NCBI GenBank assembly: GCA_937911965.1
Contig: CALDPL010000505.1
Coordinates: forward strand, 1-13,481
Source of the DNA: an uncultured Allomuricauda sp.
Lineage (GTDB): Bacteria > Bacteroidota > Bacteroidia > Flavobacteriales > Flavobacteriaceae
Direction: 5' to 3'
Length of the DNA stretch: 13,481 nucleotides
In this document: positions 1-5,713 of the stretch, piece by piece
Layout of the letters: every line of letters begins with the position of its first letter
Position numbering within the stretch: position 1 is the first letter of the stretch
Program-made: the position numbers and the translations under genes
The notes under the pieces: generated by a model
What the model was told of the DNA's origin: nothing
Databases searched by the model: none
Seen by the model: only the letters and a program-made list of their open reading frames with translations

Positions 1-1220
1 TTGGAGACCTTCATGATCTTCAACTTTGGAGGTCCCCCTCTGGGATCCTCTTCCTTTATGGGCCTGGAAATCTCACCATCCTGCAGGTTGCGGACCTGGT
101 TGTAGAGGGTGGGATCCATCATGGTAAGTTCAAAACGGGAGTCAAAATTTATGGGGTTGCGAAGCAGTCCACCATCGAATTTGGTCTCCTTTTCATCGGA
201 AAAGTTCAGGGCCGCCTCGGCAAAAGAGTACTTGCCGTCCAGAATGTGCTGCCTTATGGTGTCGAGTTCGCGAACCGCCGCATCTATGGCCACCTGGGGA
301 ATCTTGGGGATGAGCAGGATATGGCGGATATCCCGCTCCTGCCCCCTTACCTTTTCCACATAGATCAGGTGGTAACCAAAATCGGTCTTCACCGGCTCGG
401 AGATCTCCCCTTCCCTGAGCCGAAAGGCCACATCCTTGAATTCCTTGATGAACTGGGTCTCCTTGGTCATGCTGTAGAGCCCTCCCCTGGCCTGGGACCC
501 GGGGTCCTGGGAATACAGAATGGCCTTGACGTTGAAACTGGCCCCGTTTTCCTCCACGTCCTGTTTGATTTCCTTGAGCTGATCGATCACCTTCTGTTTT
601 TCCTCCTCTGGGGCCTCGGGCTGCTTCACGATCTGGGCGATTTCCAGTTCGGCCCCGAAAATGGGACGTTCTTCCTCCGGGATATTGTAGAAGAACTGCC
701 GCACCTCCTCGGGGGTCACCTCGATCTTCTCCACGATCTGGGTCTGCATTTTTTCGGACAGCATCCTGAGTTTGTTTATTTCAAAGAGTTCGGCCCGAAA
801 GGTTTCGATGTCCGGTGCCTTGTAGAACCTGAGCACCTTTTCCATGGAACCCACCCTGGCGACCAATTCCTGGATCTGGCGGTCGCTGGTGGCATTCACC
901 TGCTCATCCGAGACCAAAAGGCTGTCCTGTACGGCCTGATGGGCGTACAATCGGTCCTCCATCAATTTGCCCAAAAGGCTGCAACGGGTGATGTCCTCGG
1001 TGGATGCCCCTTGGTTGCGCAGGTCGATCAAGGTCTTGTCGATGTCCGATTCCAGAATGACATAGTCCCCGATCACCGAGGCGATCCCATCGAGTTTTAC
1101 CTTGGTGGTGGAACTGCTGTCGGGTTGTATGGCCTGGACCCCATCCATTTCCTGGGCTTGGGCAAATCCGAACACAAGTAGGAATGCCAGACCAAGGATA
1201 GTTTTTTTGTTATTTTTCAT
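1..1220 (-). CDS. Periplasmic peptidyl-prolyl cis-trans isomerase, SurA/parvulin type, partial (3' end beyond window)
   Basis: This protein probably chaperones outer-membrane and secreted proteins in the periplasm by proline isomerisation. The ATG at 1218-1220 opens 406 complete codons and runs off position 1 without a stop. Residues 1-22 form a signal peptide (MKNNKK, hydrophobic LGLAFLLVFGF, then AQA|Q). A SurA-like N-terminal helical region with a VIGDYVILESDID segment follows. A first parvulin domain lies at about residues 186-282 (AELEIAQIV ... GGLYSM ... GYHLIYVEKV). A second starts near 290 (IRHILLIPK ... FSD ... GGLL) and is cut by the window edge. The start codon lies inside the last codons of the upstream lipoprotein gene (11 bp overlap), which suggests translational coupling. 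The family call is firm. Equivalence to E. coli SurA is inferred from architecture. Confidence 0.9.
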   Translation of the reverse strand, partial: MKNNKKTILGLAFLLVFGFAQAQEMDGVQAIQPDSSSTTKVKLDGIASVIGDYVILESDIDKTLIDLRNQGASTEDITRCSLLGKLMEDRLYAHQAVQDSLLVSDEQVNATSDRQIQELVARVGSMEKVLRFYKAPDIETFRAELFEINKLRMLSEKMQTQIVEKIEVTPEEVRQFFYNIPEEERPIFGAELEIAQIVKQPEAPEEEKQKVIDQLKEIKQDVEENGASFNVKAILYSQDPGSQARGGLYSMTKETQFIKEFKDVAFRLREGEISEPVKTDFGYHLIYVEKVRGQERDIRHILLIPKIPQVAIDAAVRELDTIRQHILDGKYSFAEAALNFSDEKETKFDGGLLRNPINFDSRFELTMMDPTLYNQVRNLQDGEISRPIKEEDPRGGPPKLKIMKVS

Positions 1221-2085
1221 AAAGCTCAAATTCTTTCTTTTTAATGGCCTCATCTATGATTTCGGTTTCCAATTTTCTTACATAGTCCATCCTCCTTTTG
1301 TTGAGGATCAATTGCCTGATATCCGGCTTTACGTATTCAAAAGGAGCCGTGTCGTTGATTTCCAGGACGTTGTGGACCACGCCCAAATATACGTCCAAGG
1401 AATCGTGCAACTCGAAGAATTGTGATTTTTTTAAGTGGGTGGCCTCATTGGCCGGTCTCAGGGGCGGGATTTCCTCGATCACCCGGGTGGCGCTCACCCA
1501 GGCGGAATCGTTGAAATGGATCTTTTTGAACTGTACCGCTATGGAATCCAGATACCGTTTGTCCTCCTCGGTCCAAGACCTGATCTTGGCCTTCACCTTG
1601 TCCTTGTCCAAAAACTGTTCGGGCATGCCCACAAAGCGCAACTGTACCAGTTTTTCGGTCAATTTGAAGTTTTCCCGTTGCTGCTCGTAATAGCGCATCA
1701 ATTGTTCTTGGGTCACGGCCGTGTCCTGGGCCTGTAACACCAAGGCCTCCACATAGGCCCTGGTATAAAGGTCCGCCCGATAATTGGACACCAGACGGTC
1801 GAACTCTTCCAGTTTTTCCTCGGGAAGGTTGATCTTGGACTTGGACAGCAACAATTGCTTGGAGGCCCAGTTGTTGATGTAATTGGTGACAAAAAGGGTA
1901 CTGTCCTCCTTGGACATCGCATCCTTGACCAGGGCAGCAATGTCCTCCCTGTAGAGGTAGGCCTCCCCGACACGAGCCAGGGGCACCTTCTCCTGCTCCT
2001 TGTTGAACAGGGAATCGCAGGAAGCCAATAGCAGTGCGATCAGGGCACAAAATAGGAATGGAAGGTCTCTCCGGAACAAATGCAT
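1210..2085 (-). CDS. Lipoprotein related to peptidyl-prolyl isomerases, parvulin domain degenerate
   Basis: This 291-residue envelope lipoprotein is probably a non-catalytic or divergent partner of the downstream PPIase. The chosen start at 2085 puts a short basic N-terminus (MHLFRR) before a hydrophobic stretch and a lipobox LLAS-C23, followed by D24 and S25. Starting at the upstream ATG (2136) would bury this signal behind 17 extra residues. The body resembles SurA/PpiC proteins: an early helix (GEAYLYREDIAALV), a linker (TQEQLMRYYEQQRENFKL), then LVQLRFV and, near the end, YLGVVHNVLEINDTAPFEYV and a basic C-terminal helix. I do not see the usual GGxL and GYHI blocks of an active parvulin domain. 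It overlaps the next gene by 11 bp. The promoter match at 2090-2119 lies unusually close to this start. The lipoprotein call is strong. The chaperone role is inferred. Confidence 0.8.
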   Translation of the reverse strand: MHLFRRDLPFLFCALIALLLASCDSLFNKEQEKVPLARVGEAYLYREDIAALVKDAMSKEDSTLFVTNYINNWASKQLLLSKSKINLPEEKLEEFDRLVSNYRADLYTRAYVEALVLQAQDTAVTQEQLMRYYEQQRENFKLTEKLVQLRFVGMPEQFLDKDKVKAKIRSWTEEDKRYLDSIAVQFKKIHFNDSAWVSATRVIEEIPPLRPANEATHLKKSQFFELHDSLDVYLGVVHNVLEINDTAPFEYVKPDIRQLILNKRRMDYVRKLETEIIDEAIKKKEFELYEK

Positions 2086-2089
2086 GTCG

Positions 2090-2119
2090 CAAAAATAACA
2101 ATTAGATGATCCCATACAA
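2090..2119 (-). promoter_or_regulatory. Candidate promoter of the lipoprotein-PPIase operon
   Basis: On the minus strand TTG (complement of 2117-2119) is followed after 19 bp by TATTTTTG (complement of 2090-2097). This matches the Bacteroidota consensus of a -33 TTG/TTTG and a -7 TAnnTTTG at about 19-21 bp spacing. The -7 element ends only 4 nt before the ATG at 2085, so the transcript would be leaderless or almost so, unless the real start is elsewhere. Confidence 0.55.
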
Positions 2120-2183
2120 GCGGCTTGTAATTCCATTAACGTATTTTTATGGCCGATTATGCATACCTTGGTCGGAACCTACC

Positions 2184-2208
2184 TTCGAGGGCAAGTCCGC
2201 CCTCGGAA
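2184..2208. other. GC-rich inverted repeat in the divergent spacer / leader of the small 2282 gene
   Basis: CGAGGGC (2186-2192) and GCCCTCG (2199-2205) form a 7 bp stem with a 6-nt loop. It can be extended by TT/AA pairs across one bulged G. Direct copies of CTTGGTC flank it (2169-2175 and 2209-2215). No T tract follows on either strand, so it does not look like a terminator. It lies between the lipoprotein promoter and the ATG at 2282 and would sit in the 5' leader of the plus-strand gene if transcription starts further upstream. Confidence 0.5.
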
Positions 2209-2281
2209 CTTGGTCCATGGCCGAACGCAACCCAAACGGTATATCGAACCTAAAGAAAGGAATTTGGAACGAAAAATCAAG

Positions 2282-2506
2282 ATGATCTGGGACTTTCGGG
2301 GCGGGACGGCCCAACGTACCGCGGAGCACCATTGTGAGCATTTGGGGGAATACATCCAAGAAAAGGGGCTTGGGGCCGTACCGATCGGCGTGGAGGTCCA
2401 CGGGGAATTCCACAGCTCTGCCTATATGGTGGTGGAAGAATCCCATGTAGCGGCCCTTAGGGAGATCCTAAAGCCGCATCGGGGCCAGATTTTTACCGAA
2501 GACTGA
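2282..2506 (+). CDS. Small uncharacterised conserved-type protein (74 aa, WDFRG N-terminus)
   Basis: I do not assign a function. The reading frame is open further upstream, but the ATG at 2282 is preferred because everything before it is low-quality, basic sequence from the leader, while the protein from MIWDFRGG onward looks folded and conserved. It has an aromatic start, TAEHHCEHLGEYI with two adjacent histidines and a cysteine (possible metal site), a central strand (IGVEVHGEFHSSAYMVVEE), and a closing LKPHRGQIF motif. From memory, similar short proteins with a WDFRG start and a KPHRGQ end occur singly in Flavobacteriia, but I could not search. There is no signal peptide or membrane segment, so it should be cytoplasmic. 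It is convergent with rimO (25 bp between stops) and divergent from the lipoprotein operon, hence a single-gene unit. Confidence 0.75.
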   Translation: MIWDFRGGTAQRTAEHHCEHLGEYIQEKGLGAVPIGVEVHGEFHSSAYMVVEESHVAALREILKPHRGQIFTED

Positions 2507-2531
2507 CCCTGGGGCATTCGGTCCCGGGGCA

Positions 2532-3848
2532 TTAAAGGCTTGCCTGCCCCTTGGGCACCCCGTAGAGATCGAAATCGGAGGCCCCTGTGATCTCCACTTC
2601 CACGAACTCCCCGATCCGTACATAGTGTGCCTTGGCATCGATTAGGACCTCGTTGTCGACATCCGGGGAGTCGAATTCGGTGCGGCCCACAAAGTGTCCC
2701 CCTTCCTTTCTGTCGATGATGCAGCGGAAGCTCTTGCCGATCTTGGCCTGGTTCAGTTCCCAGGAGATCTGGGACTGTATCTCCATGATCTCATTGGCCC
2801 GCCTTTGTTTCACGGGCTCGGGCACATCGTCCTGTAGCCCAAAGGCGTGGGTGTTCTCCTCATGGCTGTAGGTAAAGCAGCCCAAGCGTTCAAAACGCAT
2901 TTGGGCCACCCAGTCGCGCAGTTTGTCGAAATCCTCCTCGCTCTCCCCGGGGTATCCCGTGATCAGGGTGGTCCTGATGGCCATTTCGGGAACGGCCCTT
3001 CTGAACTCCTCCAACAATTTGGTGGTCTTGGCCTGGGTGGTCCCCCGGCGCATGCTCTTTAGGATGGGGTCGGATATGTGCTGCAGGGGAATATCGATAT
3101 AGTTGCAGATCTTGGGTTCCCTTTTCATGACGTCCAGCACCTCCATGGGAAATCCCGTTGGAAAGGCGTAGTGCAATCGGATCCATTCGATGCCCTCCAC
3201 TTTCACCAAGGCCTCCAAGAGTCCCGCAAGCATCCTCTTTCCGTAAAGATCCAATCCGTAATAGGTCAGGTCCTGGGCGATCAAAATGAGTTCCTTTACC
3301 CCTTTTGCCGCAAGTTTTTCGGCCTCCACCACCAATTCCTCCATGGGCGTGCTCCTGTGACGTCCACGCATCAGGGGAATGGCACAGAAGGAACAGGGCC
3401 GGTCACAGCCTTCGGCGATCTTGAGGTAGGCGTAGTTCTTCGGCGTGGTGGTCAGGCGTTCCCCGATCAGTTCGTGCTTGTAGTCGGCCCCCAGGGCCTT
3501 GAGGAGGTTGGGAAGGTCGGAGGTCCCAAAATATTCGTCCACATTGGAGATCTCCTCTTCCAGGTCCCCCTTATAGCGCTCGCTCAGGCAGCCGGTGACA
3601 AAGACCTTGTCCACCTGCCCCCGCTCCTTTTTCTGGACGTATTCCAAAATGGTATTGACACTCTCCTCCTTGGCATTGGCGATGAACCCGCAGGTGTTGA
3701 TCACCACCACATTGCCCTCCTCTTCGTGCACCACCTCCTTTTTGTTGGCCCTTAATTGGCCCATCAACACCTCGGAATCATACAGGTTCTTGCTGCAGCC
3801 GAGGGTAACCACATTGATCTTGTTCTTTTTGAGGGATTTTGTACGCAT
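2532..3848 (-). CDS. rimO: Ribosomal protein S12 methylthiotransferase RimO
   Basis: RimO is a radical SAM, two [4Fe-4S]-cluster enzyme that methylthiolates the conserved aspartate of ribosomal protein S12. The 438-residue protein has the full family order. The N-terminal methylthiotransferase domain carries cluster cysteines C18 (TLGCSKN), C53 (NTCGF) and C87 (TGCLSERY). The radical SAM core has CxxxCxxC at C148, C152 and C155 (EGCDRPCSFCAIP). A C-terminal TRAM domain lies from about residue 370, ending near DLYGVPKG. The SKNLYDSE segment after C18 separates RimO from MiaB. The ATG at 3848 is chosen over one 24 bp upstream because MRTKSLKKNKIN leads directly into the first strand and leaves room for the -7 element at 3870-3877. 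It lies 92 bp downstream of ftsY on the same strand, so it may be transcribed both by readthrough and from its own promoter. Confidence 0.97.
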   Translation of the reverse strand: MRTKSLKKNKINVVTLGCSKNLYDSEVLMGQLRANKKEVVHEEEGNVVVINTCGFIANAKEESVNTILEYVQKKERGQVDKVFVTGCLSERYKGDLEEEISNVDEYFGTSDLPNLLKALGADYKHELIGERLTTTPKNYAYLKIAEGCDRPCSFCAIPLMRGRHRSTPMEELVVEAEKLAAKGVKELILIAQDLTYYGLDLYGKRMLAGLLEALVKVEGIEWIRLHYAFPTGFPMEVLDVMKREPKICNYIDIPLQHISDPILKSMRRGTTQAKTTKLLEEFRRAVPEMAIRTTLITGYPGESEEDFDKLRDWVAQMRFERLGCFTYSHEENTHAFGLQDDVPEPVKQRRANEIMEIQSQISWELNQAKIGKSFRCIIDRKEGGHFVGRTEFDSPDVDNEVLIDAKAHYVRIGEFVEVEITGASDFDLYGVPKGQASL

Positions 3849-3869
3849 GGTGTTCTTTTCAGAGGTGTG

Positions 3870-3877
3870 CAAAAATA
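3870..3877 (-). promoter_or_regulatory. Candidate -7 element upstream of rimO
   Basis: The minus strand reads TATTTTTG, an exact TAnnTTTG match ending 21 nt before the rimO ATG. I see no good TTG at the expected -33 distance, where the GC-rich inverted repeat 3885-3905 lies instead. It is therefore a partial match. Confidence 0.4.
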
Positions 3878-3884
3878 CAACAAC

Positions 3885-3905
3885 AAAGGGGACAGTCCCC
3901 CTTTT
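3885..3905 (-). terminator. Inverted repeat between ftsY and rimO, possible weak terminator or attenuator
   Basis: On the minus strand an A-rich side plus GGGGA pairs with TCCCC plus TTT around a CTG loop, with one bulged G. The segment that follows is T-rich but interrupted (GTTGTTGTATTTTTG). It could slow or end ftsY transcription before rimO. The T-rich segment also contains the candidate rimO -7 element, so terminator and promoter would abut. Confidence 0.4.
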
Positions 3906-3940
3906 GGGATAGAATTCAGGAGATTGGAAGTTTGGGGGAT

Positions 3941-4897
3941 TCAGGCCTTGAAGAAGGAATCCACAAATTCGTATTTGTTGAATACCTGTAGGTCTTCGAC
4001 CCCCTCGCCCACCCCGATATACTTCACGGGGATCTGGAACTGGTCGGAAATTCCGATCACCACCCCCCCTTTGGCGGTCCCGTCCAACTTGGTCACCGCC
4101 AAACTGCTCACCTCGGTGGCCTTGGTGAATTGTTTGGCCTGCTCAAAGGCGTTCTGACCGGTGGAGCCGTCAAGAACCAACAACACTTCGTGCGGGGCCC
4201 CGGGAACCACCTTTTGCATCACCCGTTTGACCTTGGCCAGCTCGTTCATCAAATTGACCTTGTTGTGTAGCCTACCCGCGGTATCCACAAGGACGACATC
4301 GGACTTTTTGGCCACGGCCGCATTGAGGGTGTCAAAGGCCACGGAGGCCGGGTCACTGCCCATTTTCTGTTTGATGATCGGCACCCCGACCCGATCGGCC
4401 CAGACCTGCAATTGATCGATGGCAGCGGCACGGAAGGTGTCCCCTGCCCCGAGCATGACCTCGAATCCCTTGTTTTTGAACTGATGGGCCAATTTTCCAA
4501 TGGTGGTGGTCTTTCCCACCCCGTTGACGCCCACCACCATGATCACATAGGGTCTTTGGTCCGTGGGAAGGCCGATTTCCCGGTCCTCTCCCTTATGGGT
4601 CTCGGACAACAGCCCGGCGATTTCCTCCCGCAATATATCATTGAGTTCCGCAACTCCCATGTACTTGTCCCTTGAGACCCGCTTTTCGATCCGATCGATG
4701 ATCTTCAGGGTGGTGGCCACGCCCACGTCGGAACCGACCAGGACTTCCTCAAGATCGTCCAGAACCTGGTCGTCCACCTTGGATTTCCCCGCAACGGCCT
4801 TGCCCAATTTCCCGAAAAAACTGGTCTTGGTCTTTTCCAGACCCTTGTCCAAGCTTTCCTTTTTGTCCTTTGAGAATATGTTTTTGAATAAGCCCAT
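3941..4897 (-). CDS. ftsY: Signal recognition particle receptor FtsY
   Basis: FtsY is the SRP receptor GTPase. With Ffh and 4.5S RNA it delivers ribosomes making membrane proteins to the Sec translocon. The 318-residue protein has a short N-terminal region starting MGLFKNIF (amphipathic, probable membrane contact), an N domain of helices to about residue 110, and the G domain. The G domain shows GVNGVGKT (G1, 123-130), the SRP-type insertion GDTFRAAAIDQL (152-163), DTAGR (205-209) and TKLDGTAKGG (269-278), ending with a helix typical of FtsY. It lacks the long acidic A domain of E. coli FtsY, which is common in other phyla. The ATG at 4897 is chosen over an upstream ATG at 4960, which lies beyond the promoter and in the terminator region. 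It follows the ribosomal protein cluster but is separated from it by a terminator. Confidence 0.97.
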   Translation of the reverse strand: MGLFKNIFSKDKKESLDKGLEKTKTSFFGKLGKAVAGKSKVDDQVLDDLEEVLVGSDVGVATTLKIIDRIEKRVSRDKYMGVAELNDILREEIAGLLSETHKGEDREIGLPTDQRPYVIMVVGVNGVGKTTTIGKLAHQFKNKGFEVMLGAGDTFRAAAIDQLQVWADRVGVPIIKQKMGSDPASVAFDTLNAAVAKKSDVVLVDTAGRLHNKVNLMNELAKVKRVMQKVVPGAPHEVLLVLDGSTGQNAFEQAKQFTKATEVSSLAVTKLDGTAKGGVVIGISDQFQIPVKYIGVGEGVEDLQVFNKYEFVDSFFKA

Positions 4898-4915
4898 AGC
4901 TCCTATTTTCTGGTC

Positions 4916-4950
4916 CAAAGATAGCAAACTGGGGGAAGTTTTGCCCCCAA
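4916..4950 (-). promoter_or_regulatory. Candidate ftsY promoter with overlapping inverted repeat
   Basis: The minus strand has TATCTTTG (complement of 4916-4923), an exact TAnnTTTG match ending 18 nt before the ftsY ATG. The nearest TTG is 24 bp upstream, longer than the usual 19-21 bp. Between them lies the inverted repeat TGGGGG/CCCCCA (4930-4935 with 4944-4949, 8-nt loop), placed where a regulator would interfere with polymerase. Confidence 0.5.
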
Positions 4951-4962
4951 GGGTTGCCAATG

Positions 4963-4987
4963 AAAAAAGCCGCTCCTATGGAACGGC
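4963..4987 (-). terminator. Intrinsic terminator of the rpmB-rpmG-bL38 operon
   Basis: On the minus strand an 8 bp stem GCCGTTCC/GGAGCGGC (one G-T wobble) with an ATA loop is followed directly by six T residues (complement of 4963-4968). It lies 24 bp after the bL38 stop codon and before the ftsY promoter, so it separates the two units. Confidence 0.88.
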
Positions 4988-5011
4988 CCTGGATTCATTT
5001 GTTGGGATACC

Positions 5012-5164
5012 CTATTTCTGGTTCAACCAGTCGTTGACAAGTTCCGGGGGCATTACCCCTTCTTTAAAGGAGTAGGCGCCGGTCTTGGGAGACCTTACCA
5101 TCTTGATGGCCTTGGTCAATCTTTTGGAGGTCCCTTGAAGTGTAGCTACTGTTTTCTTTGCCAT
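5012..5164 (-). CDS. DUF4295 small ribosomal-operon protein, probable bL38
   Basis: This 50-residue, strongly basic protein starts MAKKTVATLQGTSKRLTKAI and ends LVNDWLNQK, with stop TAG at 5012-5014. The MAKK start, lysine and arginine richness and the KMVRSPKTGAYSFKE segment are typical of a ribosome-bound peptide. The sequence and position match the Bacteroidota-specific DUF4295 family next to L28 and L33. From memory, the Flavobacterium johnsoniae ribosome structure described a lineage-specific large-subunit protein, bL38, and I believe it is this family. That identity is recalled, not checked. It is the last gene of the operon, 35 bp after rpmG, with the terminator at 4963-4987 just downstream. 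At this length it is easily missed in annotation. Confidence 0.88.
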   Translation of the reverse strand: MAKKTVATLQGTSKRLTKAIKMVRSPKTGAYSFKEGVMPPELVNDWLNQK

Positions 5165-5199
5165 GGCTTATGTTTTAGATCCCTTTTCTAAAAAAGGGC

Positions 5200-5382
5200 T
5201 TACTTGATTTCTTTGTGAACGGTCATTCGCTTTAGGATGGGATTGAACTTTTTGATCTCCATCCTATCGGGGGTGTTCTTCTTGTTCTTGGTGGTAATGT
5301 ACCTGGAGGTACCCGGCATTCCGGATTCCTTGTGCTCCGTGCACTCCAAAATTACTTGGATCCTGTTTCCTTTCTTGGCCAT
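5200..5382 (-). CDS. rpmG: 50S ribosomal protein L33 (bL33)
   Basis: This is the 60-residue bL33 of the large ribosomal subunit, near the E site. The sequence begins [17 protein letters not shown] and contains [23 protein letters not shown] and a C-terminal VHKEIK, as in the family. Only one cysteine (C14) is present, so this is the cysteine-poor form without the two CxxC zinc-binding pairs. It lies 30 bp after rpmB and 35 bp before the bL38 gene on the same strand, forming one short operon. Confidence 0.97.
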   Translation of the reverse strand: MAKKGNRIQVILECTEHKESGMPGTSRYITTKNKKNTPDRMEIKKFNPILKRMTVHKEIK

Positions 5383-5412
5383 TATATACTGTTTATAACG
5401 CTATTTTACGAA

Positions 5413-5640
5413 TTACTTCTTGGATTTGATATCCTTCAATACAGCGGAAATTCCCTTTTTGTCGATGATCTTCAATCCCTTTGAGGAAACGTTCAGGCTC
5501 ACCCAACGGTCTTCCTCGGGAACGTAGAATTTCTTTTTGGAAACGTTCACATCAAACCTTCTCTTGGTCTTATTGATGGAAAAGGAAACATTGTTCCCGA
5601 ACATCACCTTCTTTCCTGTAACTTCACAAATTTTGGACAT
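5413..5640 (-). CDS. rpmB: 50S ribosomal protein L28 (bL28)
   Basis: This is the 75-residue bL28 of the large subunit. MSKICEVTGKKVMFGNNVSFS matches the family start (CxxTGK followed by GN.VSHS-like), followed by KTKRRFDVNV, a VSLNVSSKGLKIIDKKG stretch and a basic tail. The usual second zinc-binding cysteines are absent and the HS of the common VSHS motif reads FS. It is the first gene of the rpmB-rpmG-bL38 operon, with a well-matched promoter at 5674-5706 and a leader of about 30 nt. Confidence 0.97.
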   Translation of the reverse strand: MSKICEVTGKKVMFGNNVSFSINKTKRRFDVNVSKKKFYVPEEDRWVSLNVSSKGLKIIDKKGISAVLKDIKSKK

Positions 5641-5673
5641 CTCCCTAACTTTTGAGTGATTTTATTGAGGCTG

Positions 5674-5706
5674 CAAATTTATACCATTTAAACGGTACCT
5701 ACAAAA
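5674..5706 (-). promoter_or_regulatory. Promoter of the rpmB operon
   Basis: The minus strand shows TTTTG (complement of 5702-5706), a 20 bp gap, then TAAATTTG (complement of 5674-5681). Both elements and the spacing fit the Bacteroidota vegetative promoter consensus. It is the best promoter in the window. A near-palindrome (5682-5697, TACC/GGTA arms around TTTAAA, one mismatched pair) fills the spacer and could be an operator. No terminator is visible after cinA, so readthrough from upstream is also possible. Confidence 0.75.
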
Positions 5707-5713
5707 TTCTTTT

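Noticed and set aside
246..1181. Long plus-strand open frame (311 codons) opposite the PPIase gene
   Set aside because: It is antisense to a clear signal-peptide PPIase, and its sequence is a His/Leu/Gly-rich mirror of that gene with no domain. It is a product of GC-biased third positions.
1445..2101. Minus-strand 218-codon frame overlapping the lipoprotein gene
   Set aside because: It is a shifted frame of the lipoprotein gene, rich in Gly, Arg and Gln, with no domain. The lipoprotein frame has a lipobox and coupling with the next gene.
2511..2533. GGGGCATT direct repeat between the convergent small protein and rimO
   Set aside because: It is two 8 bp copies only, with no T tract or hairpin on either strand. 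It is too short to call an attachment site or terminator.
3078..3755. Plus-strand 225-codon frame opposite rimO
   Set aside because: It is antisense to rimO and carries no motif. It arises from the same composition effect.
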